The notes: generated by a model not told the origin, from the sequence alone. Positions 18,488 through 26,862 are shown, counted from the first letter of the stretch. The stretch is 46,462 nt of DNA from a virus (IMGVR_UViG_3300005581_000025:1-46462); one strand, 5' to 3'. Program-made: numbers and translations.

Positions 18488-19744
18488 ATGCGTATTGATG
18501 AAGTTATCAAATTATCTAACACAGACCACATCCGTGCAAAAGAGTGGATAGAAAAAGTTTATTCTAAATATCCACAGGTATGGCAAAATAACCATGTCAT
18601 GACATGGGGAGAAGGTGATGATCAACAATTTGCAATGTTTGAATTAGTACCTAGCTTGTCCAAACGTGATGCTGTAGACGTTAAGTGGTTTCAGGCATAT
18701 CCATTGCGACAAGGTGTAGGTTCCCGTGCAATGGCAGAACTTCAGAGTTTGGCCAAAGAAGATGGCATTGTGTTAACATTGTACCCCTGGGATAAAGGAC
18801 AAGTAAGCCAAGCCAAGCTAACTAAGTTTTATAAAGGCCATGGATTTAAACCTACTACAAAAGGTTCTAAGAATATGTTCTGGGAACCAGAAAAATTAAA
18901 TGAAAGTCTGAGCCGTATAGTATATCATTATACTAATATTCATTCAGCTTTAAAAATTTTAAGTTCTGGGCAGTTTGAATTAAGCAGTGTGTTGGGTAGT
19001 ATCGAACAAAGTTACGCACCTAAAGATCACCTTTATTTTTTAAGCACTACACGCACAAGACAAGGCGGGTATCATGACTATATTGGTAATCAGGCTGTGT
19101 TGTTTGTATTAGATGGTAACTGGTTTAACAATCATTATATTTCTCGTCCAGTGGACTACTGGGAAAATCGTAATCCATCTTTGGCACATCACCGAAAACA
19201 CGAAGCTGAAGATCGAGTGTTCAGTCGAGAACCTACTATACCCATTGATGGAGTTGTTGCTGTACACATTTATATTGATCCCAAATCTGATCCTGAAGTT
19301 CGTGCCAGAGCCAGACAAGCACTAATAGCAGCTAAACGCAGGGGTATCGATACATATTTTTATACCGACCCTAAAGCATGGCGGAATTTTGATCAAAGAA
19401 ATCCAGGCAACGTCAGTTTGCTAACAGGTCCAGAACATACAAGTTATCGCAGTTATCCAGAACGAGAATACTTGCTTCCATGGATAGAATTAATTAGTGC
19501 CAAAAATAAAAGTCAGTTAAGTAAAAAAGCCGACGATCTGCGATACAGTTTAAATTATACTTACGATAAAGAAAATGCTGCTCAAGGATTGAATACAGAT
19601 TTAAGCAATGCTAGAAAACCCAGTGCCGGCGCTGACAGAGCCAATGCGGTTAAGATCATCGATTACATGCGTCGAAACAATGTCTCTACTGTAAAAAAAT
19701 TAGTTCAGCTATTAGCTGATAAATGGAAATCTGAAAATGTATGA
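18488..19744 (+). CDS. GNAT acetyltransferase fused to YHYT (ART-like) domain
   Basis: 418 residues, starting on the base after the previous stop. Residues 1-135 look like a GNAT N-acetyltransferase: RQGVGSRAM (74-82) fits the acetyl-CoA pyrophosphate loop and KFYKGHGFKP (113-122) the family C-terminus. Residues 145-260 hold YHYT (146-149), YFLSTTR (183-189), LFVLDG and HEAEDRVFSREP (238-249), a pattern like ADP-ribosyltransferase-fold domains of the DarT/YHYT kind, with E241 a possible catalytic Glu. The C-terminal 100 residues are charged. Last gene of the plus train. Could be a host-modifying effector; activity is not demonstrated by sequence. Confidence 0.6.
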   Translation: MRIDEVIKLSNTDHIRAKEWIEKVYSKYPQVWQNNHVMTWGEGDDQQFAMFELVPSLSKRDAVDVKWFQAYPLRQGVGSRAMAELQSLAKEDGIVLTLYPWDKGQVSQAKLTKFYKGHGFKPTTKGSKNMFWEPEKLNESLSRIVYHYTNIHSALKILSSGQFELSSVLGSIEQSYAPKDHLYFLSTTRTRQGGYHDYIGNQAVLFVLDGNWFNNHYISRPVDYWENRNPSLAHHRKHEAEDRVFSREPTIPIDGVVAVHIYIDPKSDPEVRARARQALIAAKRRGIDTYFYTDPKAWRNFDQRNPGNVSLLTGPEHTSYRSYPEREYLLPWIELISAKNKSQLSKKADDLRYSLNYTYDKENAAQGLNTDLSNARKPSAGADRANAVKIIDYMRRNNVSTVKKLVQLLADKWKSENV

Positions 19745-19765
19745 GCAGTGCATTTAAAGAAGATC

Positions 19766-19784
19766 AAATTTAAGAATTAAATTT
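19766..19784. terminator. AT-only hairpin at convergent gene ends
   Basis: AAATTTAA (19766-19773), GAA loop, TTAAATTT (19777-19784): a perfect 8-bp inverted repeat made only of A/T, lying between the converging ends of the two gene trains. No GC stem is present. It could act as a weak bidirectional terminator; being AT-only, chance is possible. Confidence 0.3.
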
Positions 19785-20879
19785 TGTTATAGATTCTACA
19801 ATAGATTCAACTTCAGAATCTGTCAATTCGGGGTAGATGGGCAAACTTAAACACTCTTGGCAAAACGCACTGGCTTCTCTATATAATTCGGCAGCATAAT
19901 TAATATACGGATAACCTACCGGATGCTCGTACAACGGCGATTCGTAGTGTATTTTAGTTTCTATTCCTTTAATTGCTAAATGATGTTTTAATCCATTTCG
20001 ATCATTTAGTTTAATTACATATTTGTGCCAAGCATGAACTGTACCTTCTGTGGTCTTGGGTGTGTCGACATAATTAGCTAATTCGGCGTTATAGTATTCT
20101 GCAATTTGTCGTCGACGAGATTGCCAAGCATTAAAATATTCGAGTTTAACTAACATTTGAGCGCAATCTGATTCGCTCATTTTACTGTTGGTGCCTGGAA
20201 TCTCATGTCCACTGGTTTTGCCATTATCCCTAAGATTCATTAACGTATTGGCAAAGTTCACGTCATCGGTTAGTACCATACCGCCTGATCCGTAGTTGTT
20301 TAAATTCTTAGTCGGGTCAAAGCTTAGTACACTGATATCACCCATTGCACCACTGGGAACACCTTTGTAACTGGCACCAAAACTTTGTGCAGCATCTTCA
20401 ATAATCTTTAAATCGTTGTTGAAGAAATCGGTGGTCATTTTAAACCGATCCCAGTCCACGGTGTTGCCAAAGATATTCACATACATAACACCTTGTACAC
20501 CTGCGCCTTTAAGGGCGTAGTCTACGCTTTCTAAATTTATTAATGCTTGATCATCTGTGTCACACAATACTGGTTCATTGCCGTTCAGCAATACACTGTT
20601 GATAGTGGATACAAAGCTAATAGTGGGGATGAGAATTTTTGTATTCTCTAAAAATAAAACTTGTTGAGCAAATATTAAACCTTGACTGCAACTGTTAACT
20701 GCCACAGCATATCTGCGATGACATTTTTTTGCAATTTGCTTTTCGAACTCTTTAGTATAATGTCCGTCTAATACCTGTCCTGTACTGTAGACTTTGTCTA
20801 CAGCATCTAATATTTCTTTTCGTAAATTGGCGTATTGCCTTTTTACTCCAAAAAATGGAATTATATTTTGCTCTGCCAA
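19770..20879 (-). CDS. DegT/DnrJ/EryC1-type PLP aminotransferase
   Basis: 369 residues, the usual family length. IIEDAAQSFGA (D162) and SFDPTKNLNNYGSGG (K191 as the Schiff-base lysine) are the two diagnostic blocks. Such enzymes aminate keto-sugars bound to nucleotides, e.g. in making amino-deoxy sugars. It overlaps the upstream epimerase gene by 19 bases, a natural pair for nucleotide-sugar synthesis. Last gene of the minus-strand train. Confidence 0.9.
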   Translation of the reverse strand: MAEQNIIPFFGVKRQYANLRKEILDAVDKVYSTGQVLDGHYTKEFEKQIAKKCHRRYAVAVNSCSQGLIFAQQVLFLENTKILIPTISFVSTINSVLLNGNEPVLCDTDDQALINLESVDYALKGAGVQGVMYVNIFGNTVDWDRFKMTTDFFNNDLKIIEDAAQSFGASYKGVPSGAMGDISVLSFDPTKNLNNYGSGGMVLTDDVNFANTLMNLRDNGKTSGHEIPGTNSKMSESDCAQMLVKLEYFNAWQSRRRQIAEYYNAELANYVDTPKTTEGTVHAWHKYVIKLNDRNGLKHHLAIKGIETKIHYESPLYEHPVGYPYINYAAELYREASAFCQECLSLPIYPELTDSEVESIVESITKFNS

Positions 20880-21829
20880 AACGGGTCACCTTTAAACCAG
20901 TCGTAGTATCGTTGAAATCCTTCTTCAACATCTACTCGAGGATCAAATCCAAAGTCCTTACGTGCAGCGTCGATGTTTAATGCTCCACGACTTGGAAAGT
21001 CTGCATCTTTGTTGCGTACTTCGATGCTTCCTTTTCCTGCGATTTTAACTGCAAGTTGAGCAGCATCTAGTAGGCTATAACTGTGACTTTTTGTAATGTT
21101 ATATGTTTTATTATTTGCGTTACTGCTGAGTGCAGCCTGTGTAATACCACGTGCGGCATCTTCTACATACGTAAAATCAAGAGTCTCTCCTGCACCATTG
21201 ACCTTGAGAGTTTGCCCTCGCATTGCACTGAGCATAAATTTAGATACTACTCGATCCTCAACATCCAGTTCTCCGTAAACAGCACTGGGGCGTATGATGG
21301 TATAATCAAAACATCCACGCCTGTGATAATCTTTAACAAGATGTTCTCCCATAAGCTTCATAATTCCGTATTGTCCTTGCGGATTGCAAACAGTATCTTC
21401 TCGTACATCATCAGTGAAATCGCCGTAGACCATGCTGCTACTAATATAAACAAATTTAGGAATTCGACTAATTTTTGTTAATTCTAACAATTTTACTAAT
21501 GCAGTACTCATTACTTCGCTGCCCCAGATTGGATTTTGATTAACTACTTTCTGTCTAGGAAAACTTGCTAAATGAATAACAGCATCACAGGTATGACCAA
21601 ACGTTTTAAAAATTGTTTCTACTCTGGAATGATCTCTGAGATCCAAGTAATGCACAGCACTATGAATTCTATTTTTACGAGCATTGATCAAATAAGACAA
21701 TTCATCTTTGGGCACAAACCCATAATCGGTGGCACTGTCTATAATAAAACATTCGTGGCCCAGCTGTTCTAATTGTCTTACAACATTGTGCCCTATAAAA
21801 CCAGCTCCGCCAGTAATTAAAAATCTCAT
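20861..21829 (-). CDS. NAD-dependent nucleotide-sugar epimerase/dehydratase
   Basis: 322 residues of the extended SDR family. GGAGFIG (7-13) binds NAD; YISSSMVYG (128-136) and YGIMK (Y154, K158) form the catalytic Ser/Tyr/Lys set. UDP-sugar or dTDP-sugar epimerase/dehydratase by family. Partner of the downstream DegT aminotransferase. Overlaps the upstream small gene by ATGA. Confidence 0.9.
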   Translation of the reverse strand: MRFLITGGAGFIGHNVVRQLEQLGHECFIIDSATDYGFVPKDELSYLINARKNRIHSAVHYLDLRDHSRVETIFKTFGHTCDAVIHLASFPRQKVVNQNPIWGSEVMSTALVKLLELTKISRIPKFVYISSSMVYGDFTDDVREDTVCNPQGQYGIMKLMGEHLVKDYHRRGCFDYTIIRPSAVYGELDVEDRVVSKFMLSAMRGQTLKVNGAGETLDFTYVEDAARGITQAALSSNANNKTYNITKSHSYSLLDAAQLAVKIAGKGSIEVRNKDADFPSRGALNIDAARKDFGFDPRVDVEEGFQRYYDWFKGDPFWQSKI

Positions 21830-22068
21830 TTAATTCCCCATTTCAATGTAAAATATGTTAGATCTTTTTCTTGCAAGTCTGCTATAATGGTTACTTTATT
21901 TTGAAAAGTATTAGAGTCCCACCCTGAATGCCATGTTGGGGTGTCTATAGCATTAGCCATGATCCATTGGCCTTGTTCACTCTTTTCCCAATTGTACAAA
22001 GGTTCAGCGACGTAGATTTCAAAATCATCTACGTCGCTCATAGTAAACTCGTGTACTTTTACTTTCAT
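21826..22068 (-). CDS. small protein with C-terminal FTLKW motif
   Basis: 80 residues. It ends in LTYFTLKWGIK; two other small proteins here (26863-27153 and 28500-28793) end in LFALKWL and LFTLKWL. The middle is aromatic and acidic. Function unknown. Lies between SGNH-like and epimerase genes with an ATGA overlap downstream. Confidence 0.65.
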   Translation of the reverse strand: MKVKVHEFTMSDVDDFEIYVAEPLYNWEKSEQGQWIMANAIDTPTWHSGWDSNTFQNKVTIIADLQEKDLTYFTLKWGIK

Positions 22069-22069
22069 G

Positions 22070-22708
22070 TTATCGACTATTAAAAAATTTTAACAATTCA
22101 GATGCATACCATTTATGATGCAATATTCCTGGATGATTATTGTCTGAGCCTTTATCTAAGAACGTGTAATTGTGTATATCATATAACACTATTGCAAAAT
22201 CTAAATTAGAAACATATTCGTATATTTTTATATCATGATAAGGTATGTTGCAGGGCATTATTGCAAGTATAAATTTTGCAGAAATCTTATTTAAAAAATT
22301 ATGTACTTGTTCTATACTAGTAATCGATTCGTAAATCATATGATTACTAATTAATATGTTTTCTTTAAAATAATGTTTTACGTCATTGGTGCGATTAAAA
22401 CTATGTCGATTAATATGATGAAATTTGTCGGTGTCATCTAAAAATGGAAATCTGGCAGAACCAGTTAATCCCCAGATAACAATATCATCTTTTTTAATGT
22501 CGGACCTTAGTATTTGATCTGCTGCCCACCCAACTGAAGAACCAGGCTCGGTTAAAAAACTAACAGGGCTATTCAACTCATTCGCTATTAGTTGACCATA
22601 TCTTTCGTCTGGTGTTACACCTGTCCCGTGACTAAAACTGCAACCTACAATCCACAATTGTGGTGAATCTGTTTGACGTTCACTTTTTAATTTTAAAAAA
22701 GATTTCAT
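22070..22708 (-). CDS. SGNH/GDSL hydrolase-like protein
   Basis: 212 residues. WIVGCSFSHGTGVTPDERY (19-37) is block I with GCS in place of GDS; EPGSSVGWAADQI (54-66) is the glycine block, with N replaced by S; DNNHPGILHHKWYASEL (189-205) is block V with a DxxH-like Asp/His pair. The Ser-Asp/His elements look complete, unlike in the copy at 13909. Likely esterase-type. Coupled to thyA by ATGA. Confidence 0.65.
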   Translation of the reverse strand: MKSFLKLKSERQTDSPQLWIVGCSFSHGTGVTPDERYGQLIANELNSPVSFLTEPGSSVGWAADQILRSDIKKDDIVIWGLTGSARFPFLDDTDKFHHINRHSFNRTNDVKHYFKENILISNHMIYESITSIEQVHNFLNKISAKFILAIMPCNIPYHDIKIYEYVSNLDFAIVLYDIHNYTFLDKGSDNNHPGILHHKWYASELLKFFNSR

Positions 22709-23610
22709 ACAGCCATGTCTGCTTTGATAGCACCATGACTTTGATAGTTGTCTAACTGAATATCAGCCATGGTAAATTTAGTGATATCTGTAACGTCTGG
22801 ATGTAACCACAATTGTGGTGCAGGCAATGGTTCGCGTGATAATTGCTCTTTCACTTGATCTATATGATTTAAGTAGATATGTGCATCACCTAATACATGA
22901 ACAAACTCTCCGACATCTAAATTGCACACTTGCGCGATCATATGGGTTAACAAGCTATAGCTGGCAATGTTAAAAGGAACGCCTAAAAACATATCACAGC
23001 TTCGTTGATACATTTGGCAACTTAGTCGTCCATCTGCAACATAAAATTGAGCAAAGCAGTGGCACGGTGGCAGGGCCATGTCTTGTAATTCACCTGGATT
23101 CCATGCAGTCAGTATATGTCTTCGTCCGTGAGGGTCTGCTTTTATTCCCTTAATTAATTCTAAGAGTTGATCTACTTCAACATTAATTATATCGTTATTG
23201 GCATCATTTAATCGTTGTTCACTGGTACGCCAATGACGCCACTGTACTCCATACACACGACCTAAGTCGCCTTCGAATTGAGGACCGCGCGGTGGAAATT
23301 TTTTATATCGGTTAGTCCAATAAGGTGCAGTGGCATTGTCGGCCCAGATAGTTTTCTTTTCAGATTCTCTACTACCATGTAGTATCTCTCGTAGACGCAG
23401 TTCATCCCCTGAGCCTTCGATAAACCACAGTAGTTCTGATACTACGCTCTTCCAAGCTAATTTTTTAGTAGTTACAGCAGGAAATCCATCTTGCAGGTTA
23501 TAGCGTTGTTGCATACCAAACACGCTGATAGTACCGGTGCCAGTTCTGTCTGTTTTTTTAACCCCGTGATCTAATACATATTTTAGTGCATTTAAATATT
23601 GTTGTTCCAT
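22705..23610 (-). CDS. thyA: thymidylate synthase ThyA
   Basis: 301 residues. DRTGTGTISVFG near the N-terminus, WNPxELxxMALPPCHCFAQF with active-site C183, and RSCDMFLGVPFNIASYSLL are all classic. It methylates dUMP to dTMP using methylene-tetrahydrofolate. It sits next to DHFR, which recycles the dihydrofolate made, and is fed by the dCMP deaminase on the other strand. The ATG lies at the predicted +1 of its promoter, so it should be translated from a leaderless mRNA. About 35 residues longer than the E. coli enzyme through an insert around residues 75-110. Confidence 0.97.
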   Translation of the reverse strand: MEQQYLNALKYVLDHGVKKTDRTGTGTISVFGMQQRYNLQDGFPAVTTKKLAWKSVVSELLWFIEGSGDELRLREILHGSRESEKKTIWADNATAPYWTNRYKKFPPRGPQFEGDLGRVYGVQWRHWRTSEQRLNDANNDIINVEVDQLLELIKGIKADPHGRRHILTAWNPGELQDMALPPCHCFAQFYVADGRLSCQMYQRSCDMFLGVPFNIASYSLLTHMIAQVCNLDVGEFVHVLGDAHIYLNHIDQVKEQLSREPLPAPQLWLHPDVTDITKFTMADIQLDNYQSHGAIKADMAV

Positions 23611-23616
23611 AACGTA

Positions 23617-23645
23617 AGTATAATTTTATCGACGGAATATGTCAA
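23617..23645 (-). promoter_or_regulatory. sigma70-like promoter for thyA (leaderless)
   Basis: On the minus strand TTGACA (23645-23640), 17-base spacer, TATACT (23622-23617). The thyA ATG begins at 23610, seven bases beyond the -10 box, exactly where transcription should start. The -35 lies within the 3' end of the DHFR gene. Confidence 0.8.
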
Positions 23646-24129
23646 TATTTTTATAAGTCATCCAAGAACATTTTTTATCTAAACTTGTTGCAGCACTGGT
23701 AACTCTGAAGAAAGTTAAATATTTTCTAAGATCAATTTGAACATCGGTTTTATATTGACCCTTAAAATGTGTTATGTGTACTTGATCTACCAGATCTTTT
23801 GTTTCCATTAAAATTCCAGGTCCACCAATTATCCATACATCTTTTTTAGGATAGTTATCTTGAATCTGTTTAATTTTTTCTGATATGTTTCCACGAATAG
23901 TAGACACACCATACCCAAAAATTGATCTGTTGGTGACTATATAATTTGTCCGGCCTGGTAATGGTTTAGGCATTTTAGGGTCGTCCCAAGTACGCCGACC
24001 CATAATGATAATATGGCCGTCAGTTTGTTCTTTAAAATATTGTAGATCTTCAGAATGGTGAGGCCAGGGTAAACTACCGTTTAGCCCCATACCTCCCCAA
24101 TGATCTACTGCAAATATTGCTTTGATCAT
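23626..24129 (-). CDS. folA: dihydrofolate reductase
   Basis: 167 residues, normal for the family. N-terminal IFAVDHWGGMGLNGSLPW, GRRTWDD and WIIGGPGI are the folate/NADPH-binding segments. It reduces dihydrofolate from the ThyA reaction. Its ATG overlaps the stop of the preceding gene (ATGA). In T4-like phages this enzyme (frd) is also known as a virion component, which I cannot judge here. Confidence 0.95.
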   Translation of the reverse strand: MIKAIFAVDHWGGMGLNGSLPWPHHSEDLQYFKEQTDGHIIIMGRRTWDDPKMPKPLPGRTNYIVTNRSIFGYGVSTIRGNISEKIKQIQDNYPKKDVWIIGGPGILMETKDLVDQVHITHFKGQYKTDVQIDLRKYLTFFRVTSAATSLDKKCSWMTYKNIDIFRR

Positions 24130-24464
24130 AATTTAGAAAGCAGTTTATCTGTTTCAGGTTGCACAGTTTTTTCTACTAGATCAATATCTACGAAAAAGTC
24201 TACGTTGTCTATATACATGTCTAGATCTTCAAGTCTTGAAGTAACATGTTCTTCGATGTCGTCGGGATCTGCTCCTTCAGCTAATAATTTTTTAATATCA
24301 ACTGTTACCACAGTGCCGTCTTTAAGATGAACGTTTAATTTTTCTAGAATATGTACAGGTACTTCTCTTTTTTCAACTTCTTTAAGAATATTTTTCCAAA
24401 TAGCTTTCGAGTTTAAATTAAGCTTCTTTGGCTTTGGCTGTTTTTTTGGATTTTGTTGTGCCAT
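24126..24464 (-). CDS. hypothetical protein, basic N-terminus and acidic C-terminus
   Basis: 112 residues from the ATG at 24464; an in-frame ATG at 24482 would add six. The N-terminus is a Lys/Pro/Gln-rich tail (PKKQPKPKK), the remainder is acidic and helix-like (EHVTSRLEDLDMYIDNVDFF). Unknown function. It starts inside the previous gene, about 47 bases before that gene's stop. Confidence 0.65.
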   Translation of the reverse strand: MAQQNPKKQPKPKKLNLNSKAIWKNILKEVEKREVPVHILEKLNVHLKDGTVVTVDIKKLLAEGADPDDIEEHVTSRLEDLDMYIDNVDFFVDIDLVEKTVQPETDKLLSKL

Positions 24465-25107
24465 TTTTAACTGCTGAACCATTTAATTGTAACGCTTCTT
24501 CTTGTAATCTTGCAGCCTCGGCTAGCAATGCTTTTGCTTCGTTCTGCATACGTTGTGCTTGGGCAAGTCTGGATTTAGATAAGTCTTCGTCAGACAGTAC
24601 ATCTTTAATATTTAAATTTTCAGTTACTTGTGCTGGCGTGCTTCGGCTTTCTCTTGGGGCTCTCACTTCTCCTGGTTCGCGTCCATCAATAAGTCTACGA
24701 CGTTTACCGGTCATTCCAGCCGCAGAATCTAAATCTGCTAGCTCTTTCAATGCTTCGTCACCTTGTGCAAGCTTGTCCAATATGCCATTTAATTCATCTA
24801 GACGAACAGTGCTTTTAGCATTAGGGGTAACAATAACTTGATTAGTTGGCACTTTTTTAATCATGCTTTCTTTGTGTAAAGTCTCTAATGCATTGCCGCC
24901 ATCTTGCATAGTGTACCTGAATAGATAGTCGCTGAACTCTTTAGCTTGTTGTCCCGACTCACTTTCCAGTGCTGCCATAATGTCGTCATGGATGTGTCTG
25001 GGCAGGGTGTCTGGGTAGATAACAAGACACATATGGTTCTCGTTAGGTACAGTTCTGAATAAAATAACACATTTTTTATTATTGTGTTTACCTACGTGTT
25101 TAATCAT
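24418..25107 (-). CDS. hypothetical protein with C-terminal coiled coil
   Basis: 229 residues. Residues 1-90 are a compact globular part (CVILFRTVPNENHMCLVIYP, then DYLFRYTMQDGGNALETL). Residues 165-210 are an alanine/glutamine/leucine heptad region (AQRMQNEAKALLAEAARL) expected to be a coiled coil, ending in a basic alanine-lysine tail. The N-terminal half resembles a protein I associate with T4-like marine phages. A scaffolding or regulatory role would be a guess. Confidence 0.75.
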   Translation of the reverse strand: MIKHVGKHNNKKCVILFRTVPNENHMCLVIYPDTLPRHIHDDIMAALESESGQQAKEFSDYLFRYTMQDGGNALETLHKESMIKKVPTNQVIVTPNAKSTVRLDELNGILDKLAQGDEALKELADLDSAAGMTGKRRRLIDGREPGEVRAPRESRSTPAQVTENLNIKDVLSDEDLSKSRLAQAQRMQNEAKALLAEAARLQEEALQLNGSAVKNGTTKSKKTAKAKEA

Positions 25108-25117
25108 AATTATTTCC

Positions 25118-25336
25118 TTAAGCAGATGGGGGTGCAGTTTGATCGGACTGCGGTGGAGTAATGACGTTTAACTCTACCAGGAACTGATAGAGTTTTTGAT
25201 ATGCAGTGCCGATTTCTACAAATTCTTCGGGCCTGAATGCGCCCCGGCTACTTGCTAATTGAATGCTACTTAATGCAGTTAACAGTTCTTTGGAAGGAAC
25301 TACTACTTGTTTTGTGTCTTGATTATCTGTCGACAT
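25118..25336 (-). CDS. small hypothetical protein
   Basis: 72 residues, mostly one or two helices (KELLTALSSIQLASSRGA, EIGTAYQKLYQFLVEL) with a proline/glutamine-rich tail. Unknown function. Its ribosome binding site GGAG lies five bases before the ATG inside a potential hairpin (see 25341-25381). Confidence 0.65.
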   Translation of the reverse strand: MSTDNQDTKQVVVPSKELLTALSSIQLASSRGAFRPEEFVEIGTAYQKLYQFLVELNVITPPQSDQTAPPSA

Positions 25337-25340
25337 ATAT

Positions 25341-25381
25341 GCTCCGAAATATATAGATATTTAATCATATATTAAGGAGGC
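25341..25381 (-). promoter_or_regulatory. possible SD-sequestering hairpin
   Basis: In the 55-base gap before the 72-residue gene, the minus-strand RNA reads GCCTCCTTAAT (25381-25371), an AU-rich loop, then ATATTTCGGAGC (25352-25341) and the ATG at 25336. CCTCC pairs with the GGAG ribosome binding site, extended by A/T pairs. CCTCCTTA is also identical to the usual 3' end of 16S rRNA. It could close the start site, or act as a weak terminator for the gene before. Confidence 0.4.
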
Positions 25382-25391
25382 TAAATTTTTT

Positions 25392-25673
25392 TTAATAGCA
25401 GTTAATTTGATCCAAGATCAAACTAAAATAGCTAGCTTCGCCATGTATTTCAAATCCTGCAGATTTGCCCAAAGAAATAGTATTATCTTCATTTTGAAGA
25501 TATGAATCACCGAACCAAAATCTTCCCTCTAAATTCTCTGAAATCCAATCAGTAATTTTTTTGTCATTGACATAAAGATTAAAATGCACTTGTTCAAAGT
25601 GAGGAGGACAATGTTCTACTCTTCGGAGTCCGAAGACGTTAAGGGGATTGATTTCACCGTACTTCAGCATCAT
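25392..25673 (-). CDS. hypothetical protein
   Basis: 93 residues from the ATG at 25673; an in-frame GTG at 25691 would add six. Beta-rich, with EHCPPHFEQVHFNLYV near the start and RFWFGDSY in the middle. No recognised domain. Overlaps the upstream gene's end by about 20 bases. Confidence 0.6.
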   Translation of the reverse strand: MMLKYGEINPLNVFGLRRVEHCPPHFEQVHFNLYVNDKKITDWISENLEGRFWFGDSYLQNEDNTISLGKSAGFEIHGEASYFSLILDQINCY

Positions 25674-26121
25674 GCTCTTTACAAAGTTCACAGATCATAA
25701 TGAACTGATTATATGCTTCTCGCACACTTGCGTGTTTCATTAATTTATCTGCTTCTTCTTGCAATGCTTGGATTCCTGCTTCAGCAATGTCTCGGGCACT
25801 GCTAATGTTTAAAGTAGCCAACTCATCACCAAATTCTTTAGCTAATTTTTTCCAGGCCTTTAATTGGCCTGGAGTCAATGGTGTGCGTTGCGGCCGCATC
25901 TCACTGGCTTTACGAACAGCTTGACTCATTGCATCTTCGGCAACACGACCAGCGGCAATCAAAGCCGCATAGTTAGGATCAATGTTATAACGGCGACTAC
26001 TACCGCCGGGATAGCTCATAACAAGATGGGTACCTTTAGTGAAGCTGTCTAAAAAATCGTTATCGTATTCAGCCACAGGAACATACTTACGCCCAATTTT
26101 TTCGTAGTAGATCTTTTTCAT
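25654..26121 (-). CDS. hypothetical helical protein
   Basis: 155 residues. N-terminal IYYEKIGRKYVPVAEYDN, then a YNIDPNYAALIAAGR segment and two long predicted helices rich in alanine and charged residues. Unknown function; ATGA overlap with the gene before. Looks like a typical conserved phage protein. Confidence 0.7.
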   Translation of the reverse strand: MKKIYYEKIGRKYVPVAEYDNDFLDSFTKGTHLVMSYPGGSSRRYNIDPNYAALIAAGRVAEDAMSQAVRKASEMRPQRTPLTPGQLKAWKKLAKEFGDELATLNISSARDIAEAGIQALQEEADKLMKHASVREAYNQFIMICELCKEHDAEVR

Positions 26122-26378
26122 TCCATTTGTTTGACAAGATGATTAATTGCTTCAATGGTGCGAAGATTGATGGTAAGATCTTCTGGATGTAGCCAATAAC
26201 CGTTTGGATTTGAATCAGACTGGGGATTCTTCTTCCATTCTTTAAGTTCTTTCTTAAGAAAGGATCGCCACTCTTTAAGATTTAATAACGTGATACGGTC
26301 AGCAGTAACACCGTCTAAACTAATTGGACCAATTTTTTTCATAATCCATTCATTTTCATTGGTAATTTTCGAAGTCAT
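26118..26378 (-). CDS. hypothetical protein
   Basis: 86 residues. DRITLLNLKEWRSFLKKELKEWKK is a basic helix; GYWLHPEDLTINLRTIEAINHLVKQ forms the C-terminal part. An internal ATG at 26342 is an alternative start. Unknown function. It overlaps the upstream gene by 23 bases. Confidence 0.65.
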   Translation of the reverse strand: MTSKITNENEWIMKKIGPISLDGVTADRITLLNLKEWRSFLKKELKEWKKNPQSDSNPNGYWLHPEDLTINLRTIEAINHLVKQME

Positions 26379-26541
26379 CGTCGTCTCGATTAAATTTATT
26401 ACGCGATTTATTTTTATGTTTCTTATTTACAATACTCTTGTCGGATTTTTTATAAAAATCTTCTTGCTTATTTCGATGATTTTTTTTATAAAAAGCATCT
26501 TCGTCAAGTGCGTCCCTAAGGTCAATTCTCATTCTTTTCAT
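26356..26541 (-). CDS. small, highly charged protein
   Basis: About 61 residues if the ATG at 26541 is used (26550 and 26532 also possible). MRIDLRDALDEDAFYKKN is followed by a lysine/arginine/asparagine-rich, probably disordered stretch and an acidic end (DDDDFENYQ). Function unknown. Overlaps both neighbours. Confidence 0.55.
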   Translation of the reverse strand: MKRMRIDLRDALDEDAFYKKNHRNKQEDFYKKSDKSIVNKKHKNKSRNKFNRDDDDFENYQ

Positions 26542-26818
26542 TTGGAACAATTCCGTTACTGTGCTTATCAGTAATCTTGTCTGTGTCTTGATAAAATCTT
26601 TTTTCTTGTATTGTTAATTTATCTTTATGTATTTTTCGAGGATTGCCGCAAAGATAACATTCTGAGTTACCACAATCCATAGCATGTTTTTTATGCAATC
26701 GGTGTGGCTCTGTAACTGGAGCACCATGCTCTTTAGCAATCCTAGTCTGTTTTTTTACAGCATTGTCATCTTCAAACCTACGTTTACTGTTCTTAAGCTT
26801 GTCTTGTTCGTGACTCAT
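26522..26818 (-). CDS. small protein with Cys-pair motif (possible zinc binding)
   Basis: 98 residues. KHAMDCGNSECYLCGNPRKIHKD has four residues of the form C-x4-C-x2-C plus a following NPRK, a pattern I know from many small phage/bacterial proteins of unknown role, and an upstream HRLHKKH that could add histidine ligands. Start supported by AAGG before the ATG. Likely a nucleic-acid-associated zinc protein, by inference. Confidence 0.7.
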   Translation of the reverse strand: MSHEQDKLKNSKRRFEDDNAVKKQTRIAKEHGAPVTEPHRLHKKHAMDCGNSECYLCGNPRKIHKDKLTIQEKRFYQDTDKITDKHSNGIVPNEKNEN

Positions 26819-26862
26819 ATATACCTTCGATACACTAACAATATTTAAGTCTTAGTAAGATG

